Shown here piece by piece: positions 1 to 6,574 of a stretch of 46,409 bases of DNA. The position numbers and the translations under genes are program-made. Each line of letters opens with the position of its first letter. The first letter of the stretch is position 1. The stretch is from the IMG/VR virus record IMGVR_UViG_3300046512_000061, positions 1 to 46,409 of that record; one strand, written 5' to 3'. Source of the stretch: a virus. Below the pieces are notes generated by a model. It was not told where the DNA came from, did no database searches, and saw nothing but the letters and a program-made list of their open reading frames with translations.

Positions 1-127
1 ATGAAAGAAACGACTCAGATAATGGAAAAGGTGATGAGCAAATGCATATCGATTGGAGCAAGGCGCCGGAAGGGAGTACACATTTCCACCCTGCCAACTA
101 TGGGTACGTAGAGCACTGGGTAAAGAT
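1..127. repeat. Terminal direct repeat, left copy (127 bp)
   Basis: These bases are identical to the last 127 bases of the window. The repeat contains the start of the first gene. An exact overlap of this size is what is left when a circular assembly graph with k-mer size 127 is linearised. It could also reflect true terminal redundancy; the sequence alone cannot separate the two. Confidence 0.97.
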
Positions 128-353
128 CGACGGCGAAGAGTCGTGGTTCTGTGTAACGGACTTCGAAAGCGGGGGATGGGTGAAAGACTTAGTTCCCTCG
201 AAAAAGCATGCGCTTATCGCCGCACCGGAAGAGGTTGAAGAGAGGCGGCGCGCTAAGATCCTTAACGACCTCGTAAGCCTTATCGACGGCGCAGCGGCTG
301 ACGACAAGACAATCGCGCAGGCTATCTACGACGCTGGATACCGCAAACCATGA
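42..353 (+). CDS. Hypothetical early phage protein (103 aa)
   Basis: Not recognised. The start at 42 follows an AAGGTG ribosome site. The stop overlaps the next start (ATGA). The protein is soluble and mixed-charge, with an aromatic-rich N-terminal half (WVKIDG, SWFCV) and an acidic helical C-terminus. Its first 86 bases recur at the right end of the window, because the circle closes inside this gene. The upstream gene (46142) would overlap its first 70 bases across the junction. Confidence 0.7.
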   Translation: MHIDWSKAPEGSTHFHPANYGYVEHWVKIDGEESWFCVTDFESGGWVKDLVPSKKHALIAAPEEVEERRRAKILNDLVSLIDGAAADDKTIAQAIYDAGYRKP

Positions 354-526
354 GCCTCTTAGCCGAGACCATGGAAACGTTGAAGTACACCGAAGCGCAG
401 AACAAGTTGATCTTGGCCGGCAACCTGAAGAACGAGGTACTGGCCGAACGCTTCGGTAAGAGCATTCGGCAAATTCAGCGCCAACGTGCATTTTTGAAGG
501 GAGTGAAACGCGATGAGCAAATGTGA
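350..526 (+). CDS. Small helix-turn-helix-like protein (58 aa)
   Basis: A 58-residue ORF starting on the ATGA that ends the previous gene. Residues about 28-48 (EVLAERFGKSIRQIQRQRA) have the spacing of a helix-turn-helix, with a basic recognition helix, so a small DNA-binding protein is likely. The stop overlaps the next gene's start region. The target is unknown. Confidence 0.6.
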   Translation: MSLLAETMETLKYTEAQNKLILAGNLKNEVLAERFGKSIRQIQRQRAFLKGVKRDEQM

Positions 527-680
527 AAAATACTGGGTCTTCGGGATGATCCTTATGCTTTGTGTAAAGCATCAAGACGTACCGACGCTTTGGGGATCTC
601 TTTCAAACATTATCTTCTACGTCGTTAGCCTCGGTTTCTCCATCGCTATGGTCTGGTGCGCGATCCGAGGTGAAAAATGA
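513..680 (+). CDS. Small membrane protein (55 aa)
   Basis: The ATG lies inside the preceding gene's 3' end, as is usual in this operon. The protein has a hydrophobic segment at residues about 8-17 and a longer one at about 32-52 (SNIIFYVVSLGFSIAMVW), so one or two membrane passes are expected. The stop TGA overlaps the ATG of the CsrA-like gene. Function unknown. Confidence 0.6.
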   Translation: MSKCEKYWVFGMILMLCVKHQDVPTLWGSLSNIIFYVVSLGFSIAMVWCAIRGEK

Positions 681-967
681 GCAATCTCGTACTAACGCGT
701 AAGGCCGGTGAGTCGGTGCGGTTGATGATTGGCCAGCGGACTGAGTACCTGGAGATTCTTGAAGTGACCGGCGGCTTCTGCAAGGTTCGTTTGCTATCTA
801 ACCTGCACGTTGAACGCGTTCGCTTCCGTGGCGAAATGCAGATCGCAGAAGGCGTCACGGTTACCGTTCTGGACCTCGCAAAAGGCCATGCAAAGCTTGG
901 CTTCGATGTACCGCGCGATGTCCACATCCTGCGTACTGAACTGATAAAGGAGAAGGAAAATGATTGA
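677..967 (+). CDS. csrA: CsrA/RsmA-family RNA-binding regulator with internally duplicated core
   Basis: CsrA proteins bind GGA motifs in mRNA leaders and alter translation. Here residues 4-13 (LVLTRKAGES) match CsrA strand 1 with its conserved L-T-R. Residues 59-89 (ending DVPRDVHILRTEL) match strands 2-5 plus the helix start, including the arginine equivalent to R44 (R86). Canonical CsrA is about 61 aa; this protein is 96. The extra residues 23-54 align with 59-89 (LEILEV/VTVLDL, K36/K73, V45/V82, R51/R86), so the core appears duplicated after a single strand 1. The start is preceded by GAGGTGAA and overlaps the upstream stop. A phage CsrA probably retunes host or phage mRNA translation. 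Confidence 0.85.
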   Translation: MSNLVLTRKAGESVRLMIGQRTEYLEILEVTGGFCKVRLLSNLHVERVRFRGEMQIAEGVTVTVLDLAKGHAKLGFDVPRDVHILRTELIKEKEND

Positions 968-1289
968 AGAATACAAGGCCCTCGCAGCAGAGCTTCACAA
1001 TGTCCACTACGACGCGCCGAACGGCGAGCTGCTGAAACGTGCTCAACGGGCTATCGACGTGCTCAATGCGCCAGGCGTCAACGACTTCAGCAACTACCTA
1101 CATCGGCAGATAGAAACGAAGTTAGCCCGTGCAGAATCTGAAGCCGCTTCAGTTCGTGTTGAGTTGCGCCTTATGCGAGAGCGCTGCGCAGAACTAATGT
1201 CGCAGCACGAACCGCTGAACGGCCTTGCCGTGGATCGTGAACTCGTTCGCCAGGTTCTCCACTACGTGCAATGTGGGAGGCTGAAATGA
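960..1289 (+). CDS. Hypothetical helical protein (109 aa)
   Basis: The start follows AAGGAGAAGG and overlaps the end of the CsrA-like gene. Residues about 45-80 are rich in A, E, R and L (ETKLARAESEAASVRVELRL) and probably form a coiled coil. No enzymatic motif is seen. The stop overlaps the next start as ATGA. Confidence 0.7.
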   Translation: MIEEYKALAAELHNVHYDAPNGELLKRAQRAIDVLNAPGVNDFSNYLHRQIETKLARAESEAASVRVELRLMRERCAELMSQHEPLNGLAVDRELVRQVLHYVQCGRLK

Positions 1290-1519
1290 TCCTTGATAAA
1301 ACGATTGACGAGGCGCTGATCGAGATCATGCGCACCAAGAAAGCCTTGGAAGCGTTGCGCAAGGCGCGTAAAGGCGTAACAGGAACAATGGGCGAAATGC
1401 AGGTCCATGGCGCTTGGGTATACACCGATCAGATCAAGGAGCACGCAGCCGCCAAGCGCGCCAAGCGCGCCACGCTCGACCTGACGCGCAAACTTGCTCA
1501 ACTGAGGGCGGGGCGATGA
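1286..1519 (+). CDS. Hypothetical basic helical protein (77 aa)
   Basis: The ATG at 1286 is chosen over one at 1271 because GGGAGG lies at 1275-1280 with normal spacing and the start overlaps the previous stop. The protein is helical, with lysine/arginine-rich stretches around residues 18-30 and 52-75. No family recognised. Confidence 0.65.
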   Translation: MILDKTIDEALIEIMRTKKALEALRKARKGVTGTMGEMQVHGAWVYTDQIKEHAAAKRAKRATLDLTRKLAQLRAGR

Positions 1520-1722
1520 GCATTGAGTTTGCCCAAGATAGAAACCCTCCACAAAAGGGCCTTTACGTTGCGTATGTCGACGGGGACTACCCGATAGCAG
1601 CCAACCGCATGCTGCTTCTGTGGAGTGGCCAGCAATGGGAATATCAGCTTTCCGATCAGCGGTACCGCGGTACCGTATACGCGTGGGCTGGGCCGCTCCC
1701 TCACCTGCCGTTGACTACGTGA
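1516..1722 (+). CDS. Hypothetical protein (68 aa)
   Basis: The ATG overlaps the previous stop (GCGATGAG), with GGGCGGGGCG upstream. The protein has many aromatic residues (W37, W41, Y43, W57) and a PP-KGLYVAYV start like small beta-strand phage proteins. Not assigned to a family. Confidence 0.65.
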   Translation: MSIEFAQDRNPPQKGLYVAYVDGDYPIAANRMLLLWSGQQWEYQLSDQRYRGTVYAWAGPLPHLPLTT

Positions 1723-2030
1723 ACCGCTACCCGTGCCGCTGTCGCCGTTGCGGGGCCAGGCGAACCCTGGCCGAGCTACCCGAGAACATGCGCAACGGCT
1801 GCAAGTGCAAAGCGTGCCGGGAAGCACGAGCAAAAGGTATAGAGCCGATCGTGCATTGCGACTGCGGCGGCACGTACCGGGTAGACGTGTACCGGCTCAA
1901 GACTGAGCACAAAAAGTACGGCTGTCAGTGTTCGGGCTTCCCGTTCGACAACGGCACCCACCGCAAAGGCAGTTCCAGCCCCTCGAATGGTTGGTACTGC
2001 ATTCATAACGTGAAAGGAGAAGGACGATGA
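1719..2030 (+). CDS. Zinc-ribbon protein (103 aa)
   Basis: A GTG start at 1719 is inferred from the GTGA overlap with the previous stop; an upstream in-frame ATG at 1620 would lie inside the preceding gene. Cysteines come in clusters: CRCRRC near residues 6-11, CKCKAC near 33-38, CDC near 53 and CQC near 75. This suggests one or two zinc sites and nucleic-acid binding. It is one of several Cys-rich small proteins in this arm. Confidence 0.65.
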   Translation: MNRYPCRCRRCGARRTLAELPENMRNGCKCKACREARAKGIEPIVHCDCGGTYRVDVYRLKTEHKKYGCQCSGFPFDNGTHRKGSSSPSNGWYCIHNVKGEGR

Positions 2031-2386
2031 AAGGTGAAAAGATCCTATACGACGAAGAAGAGTTTCCGACGTACCGCATTGCGCACGACGCCACCCAGTA
2101 CAAAGTCGAGTTCAATGTCTTCGAGGTAAACGGCGCTTACGAGGGCGAAGAAACCAAATGGGTTATCGCTGACGAGCAGCCGATCCTCAATGGTGAAGTG
2201 AAATGGGACGGCTGCAGCAACTGGGATTATCTGACCAGCGAATGCATGGCTCACTACTGCGGCGTATCCGGCGTAAAGCGTTTCGGTGATATGCAAGTCC
2301 ACCTCTACGCCTTGGCCGCTCAGCTGATGGTTGAGTTAGGAACCGTTTACCCGGCACAGAATCCGGAAGAATTCTTCCCCTCGTAA
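2027..2386 (+). CDS. Hypothetical acidic protein (119 aa)
   Basis: A strong AAAGGAGAAGG precedes the ATG, which overlaps the previous stop. The protein is acidic, with a central DGCSNWDYLTSECMAH segment. It ends the first operon block: a promoter lies in the gap that follows. Function not recognised. Confidence 0.7.
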   Translation: MKGEKILYDEEEFPTYRIAHDATQYKVEFNVFEVNGAYEGEETKWVIADEQPILNGEVKWDGCSNWDYLTSECMAHYCGVSGVKRFGDMQVHLYALAAQLMVELGTVYPAQNPEEFFPS

Positions 2387-2415
2387 ATAGCTACAAGTAT
2401 TAGCAACTAAACCAC

Positions 2416-2444
2416 TTGACATACCTTGTGCCGCTGTCTACCAT
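2416..2444 (+). promoter_or_regulatory. Sigma70-type promoter ahead of the DUF2800/SSB operon
   Basis: TTGACA at 2416-2421, a 17-base spacer, then TACCAT at 2439-2444, in the non-coding gap 2387-2480 upstream of the gene at 2481. The -35 is a perfect consensus. An ACAAG half-site sits at 2393-2397, but the full 16-bp palindrome seen at other phage promoters is absent. Confidence 0.65.
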
Positions 2445-2480
2445 CTGCGGCACACCTTAACCGAAAAAGGAACTTGCAAC

Positions 2481-2897
2481 ATGTCGATCGAAGCCCTGAT
2501 CCAAGCCCATACCGAAGCGCTGCTCGCCAACACCGAAGCTGTCAAGCTGCTGACCCTCTCCCTGGCCGGCCGTACGCCTACGTCGAAAGAAGCCAAAGCA
2601 GAAAAAGTTGTTGAGCCGGCAGTCGTAAAGCAGGAAGTCAAAAAGGAACCTGAGACGGTTGAAGTGCCGGTTGAAAAGGTACCTGAAGTTGAACAAGCCA
2701 ATGTCCCGTACGAAACCGTCCGCGCATTGGTGCTGAAACTGGCCCCGACGCAGCGTGACGCGATCAAGGCGCTCAACGTCAAGCACGGTATCGCTAACCT
2801 GAAAGTGCTTCTGGACAAAGAAGACGACTTCAGCACCGTGAACGACCAGGTGAAGCTGGAAGCCGTTTACGCCGATCTGCAGGCACTGGAGGCGTAA
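2481..2897 (+). CDS. Hypothetical protein with charged linker (138 aa)
   Basis: The start follows AAAGGAAC. A helical N-terminus (residues 1-30) is joined by a K/E/V/P-rich low-complexity linker (about 34-75) to a compact helical C-terminal domain (about 78-138). Such a layout suggests an adaptor, but no family is recognised. First gene after the 2416 promoter and upstream of the DUF2800 nuclease. Confidence 0.7.
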   Translation: MSIEALIQAHTEALLANTEAVKLLTLSLAGRTPTSKEAKAEKVVEPAVVKQEVKKEPETVEVPVEKVPEVEQANVPYETVRALVLKLAPTQRDAIKALNVKHGIANLKVLLDKEDDFSTVNDQVKLEAVYADLQALEA

Positions 2898-2900
2898 GCC

Positions 2901-3095
2901 ATGGTAAAAGCAATCGATATGCTTCGCGCTTGGGTAGAACTCGGGGCGTCGCAGGAAGACATGCATACTGGCGATTACGCTGACCGCGTAATTAACTCCT
3001 ACAACAACTGCGAACTGCTTGAAGCGATGGATGATGCTGCCACTTGGGAGCAAAGCCTATCCGACGACGAGCTTCGGGAAAGAGGTCTCCTCTAA
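2901..3095 (+). CDS. Small acidic protein (64 aa)
   Basis: Starts four bases after the previous stop, with GGAGG at 2889-2893. It has many D and E residues, with a C-terminal SLSDDELRERGLL. The stop overlaps the DUF2800 start as TAATG, implying translational coupling. Function unknown. Confidence 0.65.
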   Translation: MVKAIDMLRAWVELGASQEDMHTGDYADRVINSYNNCELLEAMDDAATWEQSLSDDELRERGLL

Positions 3096-4609
3096 TGGGC
3101 GCACATGCACTCTTAAGCCCTAGCGGTATGCCGGCAGCCATTCGCTGCTTGGCTAAGCCGCATCGGGAACGTGGGTTGCCCGACCAGTCGAGCAGCTTTG
3201 CGGACGAAGGCACCGCAGCGCATTTCCTGATGGAACAATGCCTGCTGGAAAACAAGCACGCCAAAGACTTTCAAGGTCTACGCATCCAGGTTAAGGACGG
3301 CGTAACAGAGTTCCACACCTCGGGACAATATCCTGTCGGGCTCGACATGATCGCCCCAATGCAAAAGGCTTTGGATTACGTTCGGGCCGTCGCCGATGGT
3401 GCGACAATCTACACCGAACAGAAGCTGAGCATCGCGCACATTACTGGCGAGCATTGGCACAAAGTTACAGGCGCGGTCTGCTTCCTGACTGACGTAGGAA
3501 ACTTTGTAGATTTCGACACTGGCGAGATTTACACCCAAGACGAAGTAGAACCAGCCACTGGCACTACTGACGTTTGGATCATCAAGGGTAGTGTTGCCCA
3601 CTCGATCGATCTGAAGTGGGGAATGGGCGTCCAGGTCTTCGCCAAGGGAAACGAGCAGCAGGAGATGTACACGGACGCCGGTTTGCAGGAGTTCGACTTC
3701 CTGGGCGAAGTAGAAGAGATACATCTGCACATCCTTCAGCCGCGTTTGCACCACTTTGACGAACACGTCATGTCTCGTTCTGAACTGGATGCGCGTATCG
3801 AACTGATCCGCCAAGCGGCAGAGCGAATCGCGTTCGCCAAAGGCGATGAACTGCCGGCTACGCCGGGCGAGAAGCAGTGCAAGTTCTGTAAGCGCGCAGC
3901 TACTTGCGAAGAACGTACCGATCACACCATGGAGCTAATCGTGGGCGAATTTGTTGACCTGGAAAAAGGGTTCATCAAAGTCGAAATGCCGCAGGCAGAG
4001 AAGCTGTTGGCGCAAGCCTTCGACGTGACGCCAAAAGCGATCACCTTTCAGCACGAGATCGACGACGGTGCGCAGAACCACCAAGCGGCATGCTTCACCG
4101 TCAAAAAGCCGAACATCCGTCCGAGTCTTGAAGCGGCGGAAGCCAAGTTGCCGGACGCATCGGACGAGCGTTTGGCAACGCTGATGGACGCGGCCGACAT
4201 GATCGAAGGCTTTGCCAAAGCGGTACGCGCTGAAGTTGAGCGCCGCCTACTGGCCGGTAAGTTCACCGATGCTCGCTACAAACTGGTCGAAGGTCGCCAG
4301 GGTGCGCGTAGCTGGACCAGCGAGGAGGAAGCCGAAGCCGCGCTGAAGGCGATGCGGTTGAAGGTCGACCAAATGTACGACTTCAAGCTGATCAGCCCTA
4401 CAACGGCTGAGAAGGTCTTGAAGGAGGCCAACCCACGCAAGTGGAACAAGCTGCAGCCATTGATTGGCCGTAGCGATGGTAAGCCATCCGTAGCACCGGC
4501 CAGCGATAATCGCCCCGCTTTGAGCATGGCGATTGCCGAACAGTTCGAAGAGCTGCCGGCGGAAGAACCCCTGGTCGTTGTCGAAGATAATTTCGACGAT
4601 CTTGTGTGA
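3095..4609 (+). CDS. DUF2800 family PD-(D/E)XK nuclease (504 aa)
   Basis: The ATG at 3095 overlaps the previous stop and follows AGAGG; an earlier in-frame ATG at 3044 lies within the preceding gene. N-terminal GTAAHFLMEQCL, a central VAHSIDLKWGMG with the D-x-K nuclease signature, and a Cys cluster (CKFCKRAATC) that may bind metal or an Fe-S centre are typical of DUF2800, which is related to RecB/Cas4-type nucleases. It sits immediately upstream of the DUF2815 ssDNA-binding protein, the usual pairing in phages. Expected to act in recombination or end processing during replication. Confidence 0.85.
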   Translation: MGAHALLSPSGMPAAIRCLAKPHRERGLPDQSSSFADEGTAAHFLMEQCLLENKHAKDFQGLRIQVKDGVTEFHTSGQYPVGLDMIAPMQKALDYVRAVADGATIYTEQKLSIAHITGEHWHKVTGAVCFLTDVGNFVDFDTGEIYTQDEVEPATGTTDVWIIKGSVAHSIDLKWGMGVQVFAKGNEQQEMYTDAGLQEFDFLGEVEEIHLHILQPRLHHFDEHVMSRSELDARIELIRQAAERIAFAKGDELPATPGEKQCKFCKRAATCEERTDHTMELIVGEFVDLEKGFIKVEMPQAEKLLAQAFDVTPKAITFQHEIDDGAQNHQAACFTVKKPNIRPSLEAAEAKLPDASDERLATLMDAADMIEGFAKAVRAEVERRLLAGKFTDARYKLVEGRQGARSWTSEEEAEAALKAMRLKVDQMYDFKLISPTTAEKVLKEANPRKWNKLQPLIGRSDGKPSVAPASDNRPALSMAIAEQFEELPAEEPLVVVEDNFDDLV

Positions 4610-4619
4610 GGCCCAACGC

Positions 4620-4757
4620 ATGAACAGCTACCGGATGAGCCATTCGACATGGCAGCAGGCTACAGAGCACGCCGAAAGGCTGAGAAGGCAAAACGCAAAG
4701 AAAGTCGCGGTCGTTGAGACTTCGCACGGATGGGACGTCACTTGGCGCCAGCCGTAA
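4620..4757 (+). CDS. Small basic protein (45 aa)
   Basis: A short ORF between the nuclease and SSB genes, starting ten bases after the DUF2800 stop with only a weak GTGAGG upstream. The ending VAVVETSHGWDVTWRQP resembles short beta-hairpin phage ORFs. No family recognised. Confidence 0.5.
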   Translation: MNSYRMSHSTWQQATEHAERLRRQNAKKVAVVETSHGWDVTWRQP

Positions 4758-4759
4758 AC

Positions 4760-4790
4760 TTAAACCACTGAAATACCAACGACATATACT
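4760..4790 (+). promoter_or_regulatory. Possible weak promoter before the SSB gene
   Basis: A good -10 hexamer TATACT at 4785-4790 lies just ahead of the ribosome site of the gene at 4802. The best -35 (TTAAAC at 4760) is 19 bases away and poor. It could give extra expression of an abundant ssDNA-binding protein. Confidence 0.3.
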
Positions 4791-4801
4791 GAGGATTTAC
4801 C

Positions 4802-5350
4802 ATGAAACATACTTTCCAAAACGCCCGCATTTCCTTCCCGAACATCTTCGAACCGAAGGCTTCTGAAAGCGGTTCGCTGCAGTTCAGCGCGGCTTTCCTG
4901 TTCGACCCTGCGCACCCTGGTATCGCCGGCCTCGATGCGGTGATCGACCAAGTAGGTAAAGCCAAGTGGGGCGATAAGTGGGGCGCGGTCAAGAAGGAAC
5001 TCAAAGCGGGCGACAAGCTGCTGACCCACAACGGCGACAGCAAAGCTTCCCTGGCGGGCTACGAAGGCAACCTTTACTTCAACGCCTACAACACTGTGCG
5101 GCCTACCGTGGTAGACCGCGACCGTAGCCCACTGGTAGCCGCTGACGGCAAACCGTACTCCGGCTCCTACGTTAACGTGATCATCGACGTGTGGGCGCAG
5201 GAGAACAAGTACGGTAAGCGCGTCAACGCCCAGCTTCAAGGCATCCAGTTCGTTAAGGACGGCGAAGCGTTCTCCGGTGGCGGTACCTCGGCAGACGCCA
5301 GCGACTTCGAAGAGATTGCAGACGGCGCTGATGCGGACGACTTGGCGTGA
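4802..5350 (+). CDS. DUF2815 (Enc34-type) single-stranded DNA-binding protein (182 aa)
   Basis: The pattern matches DUF2815: N-terminal NARISFPNIFEPK, then FSAAFLFDP, GNLYFNAYN, YVNVIIDVWAQENKYGKRVNAQL, and an acidic tail (residues about 165-182, ending DGADADDLA). This family has an OB fold like T7 gp2.5, and its acidic C-terminus recruits replication partners. It follows the DUF2800 nuclease and precedes the polymerase, as in other phages with this replication module. GAGG lies nine bases before the ATG. Confidence 0.88.
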   Translation: MKHTFQNARISFPNIFEPKASESGSLQFSAAFLFDPAHPGIAGLDAVIDQVGKAKWGDKWGAVKKELKAGDKLLTHNGDSKASLAGYEGNLYFNAYNTVRPTVVDRDRSPLVAADGKPYSGSYVNVIIDVWAQENKYGKRVNAQLQGIQFVKDGEAFSGGGTSADASDFEEIADGADADDLA

Positions 5351-5517
5351 GCCGGCCGTACCCTTCTACGGTAGAGGACTTTCGAGTCTTCTACCGCAAC
5401 TACCCGAAAGAAGAACTGCTTGAAGCTTTGGCACAGCTTCACGTAACCAATTTGGAGCAGTTCAAGGAGCTCACAAAGCTGCGAAAGCTTTTAGCCGAAG
5501 CTGAACAGCGACCGTAA
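5347..5517 (+). CDS. Small helical protein (56 aa)
   Basis: A GTG start overlaps the SSB stop (GTGA). The C-terminal half (LEQFKELTKLRKLLAEAEQ) is an amphipathic helix, probably coiled coil. The gene ends 17 bases before an intrinsic terminator and closes this operon. No family recognised. Confidence 0.55.
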   Translation: MSRPYPSTVEDFRVFYRNYPKEELLEALAQLHVTNLEQFKELTKLRKLLAEAEQRP

Positions 5518-5534
5518 ACACAGCAACACCAGAC

Positions 5535-5558
5535 AGCCCGGCTTGCGTCGGGCTTTTT
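5535..5558 (+). terminator. Rho-independent terminator
   Basis: AGCCCG at 5535-5540 pairs with CGGGCT at 5549-5554 around an eight-base loop, followed by a run of T at 5554-5558. It ends the operon that began at the 2416 promoter. A new promoter follows directly. Confidence 0.85.
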
Positions 5559-5581
5559 GTTGACCGCTCGTCGGTATACGC

Positions 5582-5610
5582 AAGACAATACAAGTAATGC
5601 GTTGTACATT
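5582..5610 (+). promoter_or_regulatory. Promoter with spacer palindrome
   Basis: AAGACA at 5582, a 17-base spacer, then TACATT at 5605-5610. The spacer contains ACAAG-TAATGC-GTTGT at 5590-5605, nine of ten palindrome positions shared with the elements at 11969 and 43353. It lies between the terminator and the gene at 5647 and probably drives the polymerase operon. Confidence 0.6.
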
Positions 5611-5646
5611 TGCTTTAACGAAAACAAACGCAGGGAGTAACGGGAA

Positions 5647-5856
5647 ATGCAAAAGTATTTAGTCTTCGCCGGTGAAACGTATTACGCACTAGGCGGCATG
5701 CACGATTTCAAAAAGGGTTTTGATGATCTTGGTGAAGCTATCGCCTACGGATCTTCCATCATGGGCTACAGAAACGATTGGTACCACGTCGTAGACTATG
5801 CGGACGGGACAATTATCGCCTCTAGCGAGACGCAAGCCTTCGGTGTCGAAGACTGA
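5647..5856 (+). CDS. Hypothetical protein (69 aa)
   Basis: GGGAG precedes the ATG. A compact, aromatic-rich protein (YLVFAGETYYALGG, WYHVVDYADG). This layout recurs in small phage proteins of unknown role. First gene of the polymerase operon. Confidence 0.65.
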   Translation: MQKYLVFAGETYYALGGMHDFKKGFDDLGEAIAYGSSIMGYRNDWYHVVDYADGTIIASSETQAFGVED

Positions 5857-5867
5857 GAGCAAGCCAA

Positions 5868-5984
5868 ATGAACATCGCATTCAGCATCCAGTGCTACAAG
5901 AAGCTCCGCGCCAAGGGATACAAACCCGCCGCCGCGCTCTACGCAGCAAAGTTCTACAAATCGCGTTATCCGTTCATCAAGTAG
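5868..5984 (+). CDS. Small basic protein (38 aa)
   Basis: A short ORF with AGAGCAAG upstream and a highly basic, tyrosine-rich sequence (CYKKLRAKGYKPAAALYAAK). Its size and charge suggest nucleic-acid or membrane contact. It fits exactly between its neighbours, which supports it as a gene. Confidence 0.5.
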   Translation: MNIAFSIQCYKKLRAKGYKPAAALYAAKFYKSRYPFIK

Positions 5985-5996
5985 CGGGGAAGCGAA

Positions 5997-6197
5997 ATGA
6001 GTGTTTTAACTCAAGGAACTATCTTGTATTCAGCTACTCGCGCCGAACTGGCCCGCTTAGCCGACGATCCTTATGGGTACTGCATGGCCCATTTCTCGTT
6101 GCGTACCTTGGACCGCGAGCTGAGGACAGTGGCGTTCAAATTCGACGATGAGTCTGAACTCACTTTTAATATCCGATATGAGGTATCCGAGTCGTGA
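5997..6197 (+). CDS. Hypothetical protein (66 aa)
   Basis: Preceded by GGGGAAG. A mixed alpha/beta sequence with a beta-rich C-terminus (RTVAFKFDDESELTFNIRYEV). The stop overlaps the GTG of the next gene. No family recognised. Confidence 0.6.
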   Translation: MSVLTQGTILYSATRAELARLADDPYGYCMAHFSLRTLDRELRTVAFKFDDESELTFNIRYEVSES

Positions 6198-6574
6198 ACC
6201 GCATGTCGCAAGCCCTCGTCGAGGAACGTTGGGGCATTCCGTTCTGGCAGTTACTGGCCGACTTCGCTGATCAAGGCTTACCTCGTAGCACTGCCTGCAA
6301 GGCACTGGGCTACAGCCGTTGCTGGTTCTACCAGGTGTTGCGCAATAATCCGGATAAAGACCCGTTCCCGGATGTGAACATCGTCGCGGCCTATTCACGT
6401 GACACAGGGGAGACCTTGAAGGCCGCAGTTACGCGTATGGTCCAGGCCGGCTACACCGGGCGCCGTATTGCACGAGAAGTTGGGTACACCGACTGGTCCA
6501 GCCTGCGACGTACCCTGGAAGGCAGGGGAATCGATTTTCCCCTGCCGAAGAAACGGATAAGGAGACTCGCTTGA
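6194..6574 (+). CDS. Helix-turn-helix DNA-binding protein (126 aa)
   Basis: GTG at 6194 overlaps the previous stop; ATG at 6203 is the alternative. Two helix-turn-helix-like units are visible: residues about 30-50 (PRSTACKALGYSRCWFYQVL) and about 88-112 (RRIAREVGYTDWSSLRRTL). A basic PKKRIRRLA tail ends the protein. It directly precedes the DNA polymerase with overlapping codons, so a role in replication or its control is likely. Confidence 0.65.
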   Translation: MNRMSQALVEERWGIPFWQLLADFADQGLPRSTACKALGYSRCWFYQVLRNNPDKDPFPDVNIVAAYSRDTGETLKAAVTRMVQAGYTGRRIAREVGYTDWSSLRRTLEGRGIDFPLPKKRIRRLA

